Shown one piece after another: positions 50,570 to 63,234 of a stretch of 64,000 bases of DNA (its first letter is position 1; each line of letters opens with the position of its first letter). The stretch is from BD2-11 sp965221785 (lineage in GTDB: Bacteria; Gemmatimonadota; Gemmatimonadetes; Longimicrobiales; Gaopeijiaceae), in the NCBI GenBank assembly GCA_965221785.1, contig CBDCSR010000003.1:1798001-1862000 (forward strand). Reading direction: 5' to 3'. The position numbers and the translations under genes were made by a program. The notes under the pieces were generated by a model. The model made no database searches and was not told the DNA's origin. It saw nothing but the letters and a program-made list of their open reading frames with translations.

Positions 50570-51526
50570 ATGATGCGAGTGACGTTTCTGGGCACTTCGG
50601 CCGCGTGTCCGACCGTGCGCCGCAACGTGAGCGCGGTCGCCTTGCAGCGGGAGGGCGACCTCATGCTCTTCGACTGCGGCGAGGGGACCCAGCGCCAGAT
50701 GATGCGTTACGGCACAGGGTTCTCCCTCTGGGCGGTGTTCATCACGCACATGCACGCCGATCACTTCGTGGGCGTGACCGGGATGCTGCGCACGATGGCG
50801 CTTCAGGGGCGGGACGATCCGCTGCTGCTGACCTGTCCGGTCTCCGGCCGGCGGGTTCTCGAGGATGCGGTCCACCTCGGGTTCGACCGCCTGAGCTTTC
50901 CGGTCGAGGTCCGGGAACTGAGGGCGGGGGACTGCGTCTCGCGGGACGGCTATGAGGTGCGTGCCTTCCGGGTGAACCACGGCATGCCGGCGCTCGGCTA
51001 CGCGTTGCGCGAGGATGATCGCCGGGGGCGGTTCGATGTCGAGAGGGCACGTGCTCTGGGCGTCCCCGAAGGGCCCGCCTTCGGCCGTCTCCACCGGGGC
51101 GAGACGGTGGAGGTCGAAGGGCGGGCGATCGGACCCGTAGAGGTGGTCGGGCCCAGCCGGCCGGGCCGGACGGTGGTCTATACGGGCGACACGCGTCCGG
51201 TGCGCTCGACGGTGGAGGCGGCGTCCGGAGCGGACCTGCTCGTCCACGAGTGCACGTTCGCCGGCGAAGAGAGGGCGCGCGCGCGCGCGACCTTCCACTC
51301 CACCGCCGCGGGCGCCGCGCGCGTCGCCCGCGACGCCGGAGTGGCCCGCCTCGCGCTCACGCACATCTCCGCGCGGTACTCGGAGCAGCCGGCGCGCCTC
51401 GAGCGCGAGGCCCGCCGGGTGTTTCCGGCTACGGTCGTGGCGGCGGACGGGATGACCCTGGAGGTACCCTACCGGGATGACCCCGCCGCCACCCCGCCCG
51501 CCGGCGGGCGGGAGGGGGCGGCGTGA
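50570..51526 (+). CDS. rnz: Ribonuclease Z / tRNase Z
   Basis: 318 residues. It trims the 3' ends of tRNA precursors, relevant here because the tRNA-Leu gene lacks CCA. The metallo-beta-lactamase motif is FITHMHADHFVG, with LGTSAACPTVRRN, the downstream FRVNHGMPALGYAL and VVYTGDTRPV (metal-binding Asp) and HSTAAGAARVAR. The start is the first of two ATGs; the second is three bases later. The stop overlaps the tyrA start (GTGA). Confidence 0.92.
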   Translation: MMRVTFLGTSAACPTVRRNVSAVALQREGDLMLFDCGEGTQRQMMRYGTGFSLWAVFITHMHADHFVGVTGMLRTMALQGRDDPLLLTCPVSGRRVLEDAVHLGFDRLSFPVEVRELRAGDCVSRDGYEVRAFRVNHGMPALGYALREDDRRGRFDVERARALGVPEGPAFGRLHRGETVEVEGRAIGPVEVVGPSRPGRTVVYTGDTRPVRSTVEAASGADLLVHECTFAGEERARARATFHSTAAGAARVARDAGVARLALTHISARYSEQPARLEREARRVFPATVVAADGMTLEVPYRDDPAATPPAGGREGAA

Positions 51527-52407
51527 GTCCCGCGGCCGACCCCGCCACCACCCCGCCACCCGACCACGGCTTCCGCACGGTCGCGATCGTGGGGCTCGGA
51601 CTCATCGGCGGGTCGCTTGCCCGGGCGCTCGCGGCGCAGAATCGGCCGCCGCGCGTCGTCGCCACCTCGCAGACGGCGTCCAATCTGGAGCTGGCCGAGC
51701 GCATGGGCGCGATCGAGGCGGGGTCCACCGACCCGGAGGCCGTCCTCGCGGGCGCCGACCTGGTCGTGTACGCCACCCCCCTCGACGTGACCCTGCGCCA
51801 GCTCGCGGACCACCGCGGCCGCTGGCCGGCGGGGGCGGTCGTGACCGACGTGGCCAGCCTGAAGGGCCCGGTGGAGGAAGCGATGAGGGCCCTCGGCGAG
51901 AGCACCCGCTACACCGGATCGCACCCCATGGCGGGTGGGGAGGGGTCGGGGTTCGGTCACTCCGCCGCCGACCTGCTCGCGGGCGCGACCGTGTGGCTGA
52001 CGGGGAGGGGGACGGGCGCGGCTGGCGTGGAGGCGCTCTGGCGGGCCGTGGGCGCCCGTCCGCGCTGGACCACCGCCCACGAGCACGACCGGCTCATGTC
52101 GTGGTGCAGCCACCTCCCCCAGCTGGCCTCCAACGCTCTTGCGCGCGTGCTGGAAGAATCCGGTCACGCCCCTTCCGATCTGGGCACCGGCGGCACCGAC
52201 ATGGTGCGGCTCGCGGGCAGTTCTCCGGAAATGTGGCTTCCGCTCCTGGCGCGCAGCGAGGCCGGGGACGCGCTCCGGAACCTCGCGCGGGTAGCGCGGG
52301 AGTTCGCGGACGCGCTCGACCGCCGCGACCTGGAGGCCATTGAAGACTGGATGAGGTCCACCCGCTCCTGGCGCGCGGACGCCAAACCGACGCCACCGCC
52401 GACGTGA
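51523..52407 (+). CDS. tyrA: Prephenate dehydrogenase
   Basis: 294 residues from a GTG. The NAD-binding loop is VAIVGLGLIGGSLARALAA; DVASLKGPVEEAM, GSHPMAGGEGSGFGHSAADLL and DRLMSWCSHLPQLASNAL are typical of TyrA. It makes 4-hydroxyphenylpyruvate for tyrosine synthesis. No chorismate mutase or ACT domain is fused. It is coupled to rnz upstream and precedes the aroA-cmk fusion, so aromatic synthesis genes are grouped here. Confidence 0.93.
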   Translation: MSPAADPATTPPPDHGFRTVAIVGLGLIGGSLARALAAQNRPPRVVATSQTASNLELAERMGAIEAGSTDPEAVLAGADLVVYATPLDVTLRQLADHRGRWPAGAVVTDVASLKGPVEEAMRALGESTRYTGSHPMAGGEGSGFGHSAADLLAGATVWLTGRGTGAAGVEALWRAVGARPRWTTAHEHDRLMSWCSHLPQLASNALARVLEESGHAPSDLGTGGTDMVRLAGSSPEMWLPLLARSEAGDALRNLARVAREFADALDRRDLEAIEDWMRSTRSWRADAKPTPPPT

Positions 52408-52423
52408 GCGAGACCTCGCAGTG

Positions 52424-54502
52424 ATGACCGAACTGAAGGTGCCCGGCGACAAGTCCATCTCCCACCGGGCGCTGCTGCTGGCCGCGCTGGCGGGCGGAGA
52501 GAGCCGCATCCGCGGCATCCTCACCGGGGAGGATCCCCGGGCGACGGCCTCCATCCTCCGGGAACTGGGTGTGCGCGTGCCACCGCTGGTCGCCGATGCG
52601 GAACTACGCATCACCGGGGTGGGCGTGCGCGGCCTGCGCGCCCCGGGTCGGATGCTCGACTGCGCCAACAGCGGCACAACCGCGCGGCTGCTGCTGGGCG
52701 TGCTGGCGGGGCAGGCACTCGAAGCCACCCTCACCGGTGACGAATCCCTGCGCCGCCGGCCCATGCGACGGGTGACCGATCCGCTGTCGCGGATGGGCGC
52801 GCGCTTCGAACCGCTGGCCGCTCCGGGCAGACTCCCGCTTCGCATCAACGGGGGCGCGCTGTGCACCCTCGACCATCGCCTCCCCGTTGCCAGCGCCCAG
52901 GTCAAGAGCGCGCTCCTGTTCGCAGGGGTGACCGGCGGCGTGGCGGTGCGGCTCATCGAGCCCGGCTTCTCGCGCGACCACACCGAGCGCATGCTGGCCG
53001 CCGCGGGGTGCGCGTTGACCGCCACTCCGGAGGGCGGTTCCAACCGGGTGCGCCTGACCGCCGCCCCGGCCGCCCTCGATCCCCTGGACATTGTCGTGCC
53101 GGGCGATTTCTCGTCGGCGGCCTTCCCGCTCACGCTCGCCCTGCTGGGTGGGGCGGGCGAAGGGGTCGTGCTGAGAGGTATCGGGCTCAACCCGACACGA
53201 ACCGGACTGCTCCCCGTACTGGAGAGGATGAACGCGCGCATCGAGGTAGAGACGGGATCCGCCCCGGAAGGCGGGGAGCCCGCAGGCGACCTGATCGTCC
53301 AGCCCTCCGACCTGGCCGGCACCGAGGTGCAGCCCGAAGAGATTCCGGGACTCATCGACGAGGTGCCCATCCTGGCGGTGCTCGCCGCCCGCGCCCGGGG
53401 AACCACGCGCATCACCGGTGCGGAGGAACTGCGGGTCAAGGAATCCGACCGGCTGGGCGCCCTCGCGTCCAACCTGACCAACCTGGGCGTGGAGTTGGAG
53501 GAGCTTCCCGACGGCCTGGTGATCGAGGGGACCGACCGTCCCCTGGCCGGTCCCGTCGAGGCGCGCGGCGACCACCGCATCGCGATGGCCTTCGGCGTTC
53601 TCGGCGCGCTCGCCGGCAACGCCATCACCGTTGATGCGCCGGCGGCCGTGGACGTCAGCTACCCCGGATTCTGGGAGATGCTCGAGCGCGCTTCCACGCC
53701 GGCCGGACGACCTTCCGTCCCGGACTCGAGCGAGAAGGACGTGGAGCCGGCGCGGCCCGTCCGCGAGCGCAAGCGCGGACCGGTGATCGTCATCGACGGC
53801 CCGGCCGGTTCCGGCAAGTCCACCACGGCCCGCGAGGTGGCGCGCCGGCTGGGCTACCGCCACCTGGACTCGGGCGCGCTCTACCGGGCCCTCACCTGCG
53901 CCCTGCTCGAGTCGGGCCGGCCGCCGGACTCATGGCCCGCGCTGACGGAATCGGACCTGAACGCACATCCGGTGCGGATGGTGGCCGCCGGAACCGTATT
54001 TCGGGTGATGCTGGGCACGCGCGCGCTCACCGCCGAGCTGAGGAGCCCCGAAGTCGACGCGCACGTCTCGGCCGTCGCGCGGCTGCCCGCGGTGCGCGGG
54101 TGGCTGCTCGACCGGCAGCGGCAGGCGGGGAGGAAGGGCTCGCTGGTGGGCGACGGGCGCGATCTGGGCACGGTCGTGTTCCCGGATGCGGAGGCGAAGA
54201 TCTTCCTGGTGGCCGATGTCGCCGAACGGGCGCGCCGTCGCCTGCTGGAGAAGGGGCGCGAGCCGGACTCGGGCGGTGCAGTGACGGCGGAGGCGGCTCG
54301 CCTGCGCGCCCGCGACCGCATCGACGCGACCCGCGCGACAGCCCCGCTGAGGAAGGCCGCGGACGCGTTCGAGGTCGACGGCACCCGCCTCTCGTTCGAG
54401 GAGCAGGTGGACACAATCCTCGGTGTGGTGCGCGCCCGGATCGGCGATCGGGGACGCCAGGGTTCCGACCTCCGGACCAGGGCTCCGACCACCAGGGAGT
54501 GA
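52424..54502 (+). CDS. aroA-cmk: Fused EPSP synthase and cytidylate kinase
   Basis: 692 residues in one frame. Residues 1-430 are EPSP synthase (AroA): VPGDKSISHRALLLAAL, LDCANSGTTARLLLG, QVKSALLFAG and RVKESDRLGALA. After a charged linker, residues from about 450 are cytidylate kinase: P-loop IDGPAGSGKSTTAREVARRLGY, HLDSGALYRALT, GDGRDLGTVVFPDA and RDRIDATRATAPL. The first makes 5-enolpyruvylshikimate 3-phosphate; the second phosphorylates CMP/dCMP. Such fusions are known in other bacteria. The start is GTG 52421 or ATG 52424. cmk next to rpsA is a conserved arrangement. Confidence 0.94.
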   Translation: MTELKVPGDKSISHRALLLAALAGGESRIRGILTGEDPRATASILRELGVRVPPLVADAELRITGVGVRGLRAPGRMLDCANSGTTARLLLGVLAGQALEATLTGDESLRRRPMRRVTDPLSRMGARFEPLAAPGRLPLRINGGALCTLDHRLPVASAQVKSALLFAGVTGGVAVRLIEPGFSRDHTERMLAAAGCALTATPEGGSNRVRLTAAPAALDPLDIVVPGDFSSAAFPLTLALLGGAGEGVVLRGIGLNPTRTGLLPVLERMNARIEVETGSAPEGGEPAGDLIVQPSDLAGTEVQPEEIPGLIDEVPILAVLAARARGTTRITGAEELRVKESDRLGALASNLTNLGVELEELPDGLVIEGTDRPLAGPVEARGDHRIAMAFGVLGALAGNAITVDAPAAVDVSYPGFWEMLERASTPAGRPSVPDSSEKDVEPARPVRERKRGPVIVIDGPAGSGKSTTAREVARRLGYRHLDSGALYRALTCALLESGRPPDSWPALTESDLNAHPVRMVAAGTVFRVMLGTRALTAELRSPEVDAHVSAVARLPAVRGWLLDRQRQAGRKGSLVGDGRDLGTVVFPDAEAKIFLVADVAERARRRLLEKGREPDSGGAVTAEAARLRARDRIDATRATAPLRKAADAFEVDGTRLSFEEQVDTILGVVRARIGDRGRQGSDLRTRAPTTRE

Positions 54503-54650
54503 TTGACGCATGGATCGCCGAACCATACCTTAAATTGCTGAGAAGTAGTCGTTTGCCCGTACCTCTCGTGAACCCTGAACCCGGCCCGCAACATCCGGGA
54601 CCGGCCAGAAACGGCGCGCCCTCCATGGGGTGCGCCAGGGACGACAACCA
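54503..54650 (+). promoter_or_regulatory. rpsA promoter and leader with hairpins
   Basis: TTGACG (54503-54508) could be a -35 element; 17 bases later is TACCTT, a weak -10, with AT-rich TTAAATT just after. The leader contains CCCGG/CCGGG arms and a strong hairpin (GGCGC at 54613-54617 with GCGCC at 54632-54636, plus inner CCC/GGG) ending 14 bases before the ATG. The AGGGACG sequence is a poor ribosome binding site. Structured leaders with weak binding sites are typical of S1, which autoregulates. Confidence 0.4.
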
Positions 54651-56612
54651 ATGACCGACCAGACAGAAGACACTCACCCCCCTTCGCCGGAACCCGCGTC
54701 CTCCGCCGCTCTCCCCTCCGGCAGTTCCCAGGGCACGGATTCTTCGGAAGGTGGAGATTCCGACGATGCCGCCCGAGTCGATCCGTCGCCTAGCCAGGCC
54801 TTCGGAGACTTCGCGGCGTTCGACGCTCCCGACGAACTTTTCGCCGATCCACGAGGCGACTCCGGCTTCGAATTGTCGGAGGACCCCAGGGGCGACGACG
54901 ATCCGTCGATGTCGCGCGACGACTTCGGCACCATGCTCCAGGACTTCCAGTCCGGAATTCAGGAGGTGCGGGAGGGCGAGATCGTGCAGGCCAAGGTGGT
55001 GCGGGTAACGGACACCACCGTCATCCTGGAGTTCGGGTTCAAGAGCGAGGGCGCGGTCCCGCGAGAAGAATTCCGGGACACCGAGGCCCTCGCGCCCGGC
55101 TACGAGGTGGAGGTCCTGCTCGAGAGCCTCGAGGACGACGACGGGGTGGTGGTCCTGTCGAAGAAGAAGGCCGACTTCCTGCGGGTCTGGGAGAAGATCC
55201 GCGAAGCCTACGAGAGCGGGTCGCCGATCGAGGGCAAGCTGGTGCGCAAGATCAAGGGCGGCATGACCGTGGACCTCATGGGCGTGGACGCCTTCCTGCC
55301 GGGCTCGCAGATCGCCCTCCGCCGGGTGCCCAACATCGAGGACCTGGTTGGCGACGTCTACGACTTCAAGATCATCAAGCTGAACAAGAGGCGCCGCAAC
55401 ATCGTTGTATCGCGGCGCGTGATCCTGGAGGCCGAGCGCGGCAAGAAGCGCGAGACCCTGGTCAAGGAACTGCTGGTGGGGCAGGTGCGGGCCGGCATCA
55501 TCAAGAACATCACCGATTTCGGCGCCTTCATCGACCTCGGAGGGCTGGACGGGCTGCTGCACATCACGGACATGTCCTGGGGACGGGTGGGACACCCCTC
55601 CGACATGGTGAGCATCGGCCAGGAGCTGGATGTCAAGGTGCTCGACATCGACTGGAAGCGGGAGCGGATCTCGCTCGGGCTCAAGCAGTTGCTCCCCTAT
55701 CCCTGGACCGATATCGACCTCAAGTACCCGGTCGGCGTGCGCGTACACGGCAAGGTTGTGTCGATCACGAACTACGGCGCGTTCGTCGAGCTGGAGAAGG
55801 GCGTGGAGGGGCTCGTCCACATCTCGGAGATGTCGTGGACGCGCAACATCCGCCATCCGTCGAAGCTGGTCTCCATCGCGGACGAGATCGAGGCCGTGGT
55901 CCTGAAAGTGGATCCGGCGGCCGAGAAGATCTCGCTGGGCATGAAGCAGATCGAGGAAGATCCCTGGCTGGCGCTCCCGCTCAAGTATCCCACGGGGACG
56001 CGGCTGCAGGGGAAGGTGCGCAACCTGACGTCGTTCGGCGCCTTCGTCGAAATCGAGCCGGGAATCGACGGGCTGGTTCACGTGTCGGACATGAGCTGGA
56101 CCAAGCGCGTGGAGCATCCCTCGGAGATCGTCAACAAGGGCCAGGAACTGGAGGTGATGGTTCTTGATGTGGATGGCGAGAACAAGCGCATCTCCCTCGG
56201 AATCAAGCAGGTTCTCGACGATCCCTGGCCTTGGCTCTCGGAGCGCTTTGCACCGGGCGTGGAGTGCGAAGGCCGCGTCGTGCGGGTTCAGGAGAAGGGG
56301 GTCGTGGTCGATCTGGGCGACAACGTGGAGGCGTTCGTCCCCATCTCGCACAGTCGTGTTCGGGATAGTCAGTCGCTCGAGGACTACTACGGGCAGGGAG
56401 ACGAGGTCGACCTCAAGGTGCTCGAGTCGGATGCCGCCAACCGCAGGATCGTGGTGGAGGTTATGACGGAGCCCCGCCGGCGCATCACCGAGGAGCCCGA
56501 CACCGAGTTTGCGCCGGACGGCGGTGAGGAAGCCGCGGCCGACCCGGAAGCCGCGGCCGACCCGGAGGCCGTGGACGAGACGCACGCCGCCCTGGCCGAC
56601 GAGGAGAGGTAG
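54651..56612 (+). CDS. rpsA: 30S ribosomal protein S1 with acidic N-terminal extension
   Basis: 653 residues. Six S1/OB-fold domains are visible from about residue 105: GEIVQAKVVRVTD, GSPIEGKLVRKIKGG, GQVRAGIIKNITDFGAFIDL, GVRVHGKVVSITNYGAFVEL, GTRLQGKVRNLTSFGAFVEI and GVECEGRVVRVQEKGVVVDL. S1 binds mRNA on the small subunit and aids initiation. The first 100 residues are acidic and Ser/Pro/Asp-rich with no fold, longer than in the E. coli protein. The tail has an EAAADP repeat. The ATG at 54651 follows a structured leader. Confidence 0.96.
   Translation: MTDQTEDTHPPSPEPASSAALPSGSSQGTDSSEGGDSDDAARVDPSPSQAFGDFAAFDAPDELFADPRGDSGFELSEDPRGDDDPSMSRDDFGTMLQDFQSGIQEVREGEIVQAKVVRVTDTTVILEFGFKSEGAVPREEFRDTEALAPGYEVEVLLESLEDDDGVVVLSKKKADFLRVWEKIREAYESGSPIEGKLVRKIKGGMTVDLMGVDAFLPGSQIALRRVPNIEDLVGDVYDFKIIKLNKRRRNIVVSRRVILEAERGKKRETLVKELLVGQVRAGIIKNITDFGAFIDLGGLDGLLHITDMSWGRVGHPSDMVSIGQELDVKVLDIDWKRERISLGLKQLLPYPWTDIDLKYPVGVRVHGKVVSITNYGAFVELEKGVEGLVHISEMSWTRNIRHPSKLVSIADEIEAVVLKVDPAAEKISLGMKQIEEDPWLALPLKYPTGTRLQGKVRNLTSFGAFVEIEPGIDGLVHVSDMSWTKRVEHPSEIVNKGQELEVMVLDVDGENKRISLGIKQVLDDPWPWLSERFAPGVECEGRVVRVQEKGVVVDLGDNVEAFVPISHSRVRDSQSLEDYYGQGDEVDLKVLESDAANRRIVVEVMTEPRRRITEEPDTEFAPDGGEEAAADPEAAADPEAVDETHAALADEER
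56532..56567 (+). repeat. Tandem 18-base repeat in the rpsA tail
   Basis: Two adjacent copies of GCCGCGGCCGACCCGGA plus A or G encode AADPEA twice. They differ only at the last base. Confidence 0.85.
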
Positions 56613-56621
56613 CGCCTATCC

Positions 56622-57830
56622 GTGATGTCTAGCCCGCTCCGTGTCCGAGCCCAGGCCGTCCTCACGGCCATCGCCGGCTGCGTGCCGGTGGCGACGGGGC
56701 CGCCGGCGCCCGAGCCCCCGCCCCCGGAGGCGGAACCCCCACCCCTGACCGCGCCCGAATCCGACGTGCCCGAGCCCGAGCCGGAGCTCGCGGCTCCCCT
56801 GGTGGGGGTCATGCTTCCCATGTCCGGCTCACCTTTCATGCGGCAGTATTCCGAGCTGATCGAGGAGGGTGTGCGCGCCGCGGTCGCCTCGGCTCCGGAG
56901 AGAGACGGCCTGCCGATCGTGCGCGTCATCGACAGCGGCAGGGGACTCGACGAGGCCCGCCGGACCCTCGCCGAGCTGGAAGCGGCGGGCCTGTCGGCGA
57001 TCGTTGGGCCGCTGCAGGAAGCCGCGGTGGCGCGGGTGGCCGAGGGCCGCAGGCGACCGGTGCCGATGATCGCTCCGGCTGCCCGGGAACTGCCCGAGGA
57101 CCAGGCCGGAGTCTATTCGCTGGCCGGGCCGGATCCCGGTCCCGCGAGAGCGCTGGGCCGGGCGGCCTGGGAGGAAGGCATCCGGCGCGTTGTGGCGATC
57201 GCTCCCTCCACCGCGTACGCGCGTTTCGAGGTGGAGACGTTCAGCGAGACGTTCCGCATGGGCGGCGGGGTTCTCGCCGGGGCCTTCTACTATCCGCCGG
57301 GGCAGGTCGACTTTCGCGCGGAGGTCGGGGAGCTGATCCGCATCGATCCGGATGCCGTGCTGCTTCCGCTTCCTTCCCTGCCCGCGATGGACATCCCGCA
57401 GGTGGCGGGCCAGGTGCAGCACTACGGCCTGGACGATTCGCTGAGCGTCGAGGTGCTGGGGACCGCCGGGTGGTCGACATCCGACGTGCTGCGCGATGTC
57501 GACGTCAACTTCACCGAAGGCGTCCTGACGGTGACTGCCCGCCCGCCGGGCCGCCGGGAACCGGCGTACGAGGACTTCGTGCGGGCGTACGAGACCGTGC
57601 ACCGGAAGTCCCTGCGCAGCGATGTCCCCGCGCTCGGGTGGGACATCATGGGCCTGCTGCTTGCGGCGTTCCGCACGGGCGCTCGTGCGCCGGCGGAGGT
57701 ACGCGCGGCGCTCGAGGATATCGACGGCTTCGAGGGGGCGACCGGAACCCTCGCCATCGACAACGGGCGCATCACGCGTGTCTACGAAGTCGTCGTGATC
57801 CGGGACCGGGAGCTGGTCCGGGTCTACTGA
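56622..57830 (+). CDS. Periplasmic-binding-protein-like lipoprotein (LppC/LpoA-like)
   Basis: 402 residues from a GTG or the adjacent ATG. LTAIAGC is a lipobox; a proline-rich linker (PEPPPPEAEPPPLTAPES) follows. From about residue 60 the sequence is a type I periplasmic-binding fold: VGVMLPMSGSPFMRQYSELIEEGVRAAVAS, LSAIVGPLQEAAV, VVAIAPSTAYARFEVETF and FEGATGTLAIDNGRI. Similar proteins are LpoA-type activators of penicillin-binding proteins or amino acid binding proteins; no transporter genes adjoin, which favours a cell-wall or sensing role, but this is inference. Confidence 0.75.
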   Translation: MMSSPLRVRAQAVLTAIAGCVPVATGPPAPEPPPPEAEPPPLTAPESDVPEPEPELAAPLVGVMLPMSGSPFMRQYSELIEEGVRAAVASAPERDGLPIVRVIDSGRGLDEARRTLAELEAAGLSAIVGPLQEAAVARVAEGRRRPVPMIAPAARELPEDQAGVYSLAGPDPGPARALGRAAWEEGIRRVVAIAPSTAYARFEVETFSETFRMGGGVLAGAFYYPPGQVDFRAEVGELIRIDPDAVLLPLPSLPAMDIPQVAGQVQHYGLDDSLSVEVLGTAGWSTSDVLRDVDVNFTEGVLTVTARPPGRREPAYEDFVRAYETVHRKSLRSDVPALGWDIMGLLLAAFRTGARAPAEVRAALEDIDGFEGATGTLAIDNGRITRVYEVVVIRDRELVRVY

Positions 57831-57879
57831 TGTCCGCCCTCACCCGGGTGACGCCGGTCCTGCCCGAGCCTCTTCTCCC

Positions 57880-59430
57880 GTGAGCACGCGCGAGCAGCTG
57901 GAGCGCCTGCGGGGCCTGCGCCGGGAAGCGGAGCAGGGGGGAGGGGAAGAGCGCCTGGCGGCACAGCACGCGCGCGGCAAGCTCTCGGCCCGCGAGCGTC
58001 TCGACCTGCTCCTGGATCCCGGGAGCTTTGTGGAACTCGACCGCTTCGTCACCCATCGCGCGACCGGGTTCGGACTGGAGGAGCGCAGGGTCCTCGGGGA
58101 CGGGGTGGTCACGGGCCACGGGCGCATCGACGGGCGCCCGGTCTGCGTCTTCTCCCAGGACTTCACCGTCTTCGGCGGCTCGCTCTCGGAAGCTCACGCC
58201 GAGAAGATCGTTAAGGTGCAGGACCTGGCGCTGAGGACGGGAGCGCCGGTCGTGGGGCTGAACGACTCCGGGGGCGCACGCATCCAGGAGGGAGTGGTTT
58301 CGCTGGGGGGCTACGCGGACATCTTCCTGCGCAACACCCTGGCCTCGGGCGTGATTCCGCAGATCAGCGTCATCATGGGGCCCTGCGCGGGCGGGGCCGT
58401 GTATTCCCCCGCCATCACGGATTTCGTCTACATGGTGCGCGGCACCAGCTTCATGTTCGTCACGGGGCCGGAGGTGGTGCGCACGGTGACCCACGAGGAC
58501 GTGGACATGGAGAGCCTGGGGGGCGCCGGCACCCACGCGTCGACTTCGGGAGTGGCGCATTTCGTCGGCGAATCCGAGCCCGAAACCCTGGCCTCCGTGC
58601 GCGAGCTCTTCCGCTACGTCCCGCAGAACAACACCGAGCCCGCGCCGCGCCGGCAGACGGAGGACCCGACGGATCGAAGGGACGAGGCACTCGTGGATGT
58701 CGTGCCGTCCAACCCCAACAAGCCGTACGACATGAAGGAGGTCATCGGGCGCGTCGTGGACGACGGCGTGTTCTACGAGGTGCACGCCCGCTTCGCCCCC
58801 AACCTGATCACCGGGTTCGCCCACCTGGGGGGGCACGCGGTGGGGGTGGTGGCCAACCAGCCGGCGGTGCTCGCGGGGGTGCTGGACATCGATTCGTCGG
58901 ACAAGGGAGCGCGCTTCGTGCGCTTCTGCGACGCCTTCAACATCCCGCTGGTTGTGTTCGAGGACGTGCCGGGGTTCCTTCCCGGGGTCGGTCAGGAACA
59001 CGGCGGCATCATCCGTCACGGCGCCAAGCTGCTGTACGCCTTCGCCGAGGCCACGGTGCCGCGGGTCACGGTCATCACGCGCAAGGCGTACGGGGGCGCC
59101 TACGACGTAATGAACTCACGGCACATCCGCGGAGACGTGAGCCTCGCGTGGCCCACCGCGGAGATCGCGGTGATGGGACCCAGGGGCGCGGTCGAGATCC
59201 TCTTCCGCAAGGAGATCGCGAGAGCCGACGACCCGGAGGCCGCCCTCAACGAGCGAATGGAGGAGTACCGCGAGCGGTTCGCGCATCCCTACATTGCCGC
59301 GGCGCGCGGGTACGTCGACGACGTCATCGATCCGCGCGAGACCCGTGCCCGCCTGGCCGGCGCCCTCGACATCCTCGAGAACAAGCGCGACGCCAACCCG
59401 TCCCGGAAACACGGCAACATTCCGCTCTGA
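57880..59430 (+). CDS. pccB: Acyl-CoA (propionyl-CoA) carboxylase beta subunit
   Basis: 516 residues from a GTG. This is the carboxyltransferase: LSARERLDLLLDPGSFVELDRFVTHR, GLNDSGGARIQEGV, MGPCAGGAVYSPAITDF, FVTGPEVVRTVTHEDV, and in the C-terminal half VFEDVPGFLPGVGQEHGGIIRHGAKLLYAF and KAYGGAYDVMNSRH. The oxyanion-hole glycines are intact. It transfers CO2 from biotin to propionyl-CoA. Residues here do not separate propionyl from other short acyl-CoAs, but the mutase downstream argues for propionyl-CoA. Confidence 0.94.
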   Translation: MSTREQLERLRGLRREAEQGGGEERLAAQHARGKLSARERLDLLLDPGSFVELDRFVTHRATGFGLEERRVLGDGVVTGHGRIDGRPVCVFSQDFTVFGGSLSEAHAEKIVKVQDLALRTGAPVVGLNDSGGARIQEGVVSLGGYADIFLRNTLASGVIPQISVIMGPCAGGAVYSPAITDFVYMVRGTSFMFVTGPEVVRTVTHEDVDMESLGGAGTHASTSGVAHFVGESEPETLASVRELFRYVPQNNTEPAPRRQTEDPTDRRDEALVDVVPSNPNKPYDMKEVIGRVVDDGVFYEVHARFAPNLITGFAHLGGHAVGVVANQPAVLAGVLDIDSSDKGARFVRFCDAFNIPLVVFEDVPGFLPGVGQEHGGIIRHGAKLLYAFAEATVPRVTVITRKAYGGAYDVMNSRHIRGDVSLAWPTAEIAVMGPRGAVEILFRKEIARADDPEAALNERMEEYRERFAHPYIAAARGYVDDVIDPRETRARLAGALDILENKRDANPSRKHGNIPL

Positions 59431-59440
59431 GGAGCCGCCG

Positions 59441-60942
<1,502 letters not shown>

Positions 60943-60946
<4 letters not shown>

Positions 60947-61550
60947 GCGGGGCGGGGCGTCCGGGGCCGGGGAAATCCGTTCGCTACCGTGTAGCCGTCG
61001 AGGGACGCGTCCTGCAGGTGGAAGTGGACGGCGACACCGTGCGGATGGAGGGTGCCGCCGACGAGGCACGGCTGCTCGACGGAAGGTGCGGTCGGTCGCT
61101 CATCCTTTCGATGAGAGACCGCCCCCACCGCGTCTTCGGCGTCCGGATTGGCGCCACCGCCTGGGAGATCCATCACCGCGGCCGCACCTTCCGGGTCGAG
61201 GTAGCGGATGAGCGGAGCTGGCGCATGCGCCGGGCGCGGAGCGACGGAACATCCCCCGCCGCCAGCCACGAGCCGTTGCGCGCGCCCATGCCGGGGCTCG
61301 TGCTGCGGGTCGACGTCGAGGAAGGTCAGGACGTCTCCGAGGGCCAGGGATTGCTGATCGTGGAAGCGATGAAGATGGAAAACGAGTTGCGCGCACGCGC
61401 CGCGGGACGGGTTCGCCGCGTCCACGTCACATCCGGGGAGTCCGTCGGGCGCGGCGACATCCTGGTCGAGTTCGAGCCGGACGGAGGCCACAATGGCGCC
61501 CGGGACGGCCGGGATCGCTCGCCGGGCGATGCGGTTGCGGGAACGAAACC

Positions 61551-61554
<4 letters not shown>
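60943..61554 (+). CDS. Biotin carboxyl carrier protein of the acyl-CoA carboxylase
   Basis: 203 residues from a GTG that overlaps the biotin carboxylase stop. The C-terminal 75 residues form a biotinyl/lipoyl domain with the biotinylation motif EAMKMENELRA; LRAPMPGLVLRVDVEEGQDV opens it. The N-terminal 120 residues (SVRYRVAVEGRVLQVEVDG, HRVFGVRIGATAWEIHHRGRTFRVEV) look like the beta-rich linker domain found in propionyl-CoA carboxylase alpha subunits. So this gene carries the part normally fused to PccA. It overlaps the mutase start (ATGA). Confidence 0.9.
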
Positions 61555-63122
<1,568 letters not shown>

Positions 63123-63234
63123 TCGCCCTCCGCCACAACCCGTACGGGTCCCCTCGAACGGCTCTCCCCGATTTCCCGTCCTCCGCAAACACGATTAGTT
63201 TGGCGGGTCGAACCAACCCCGGGATCCATCACCC

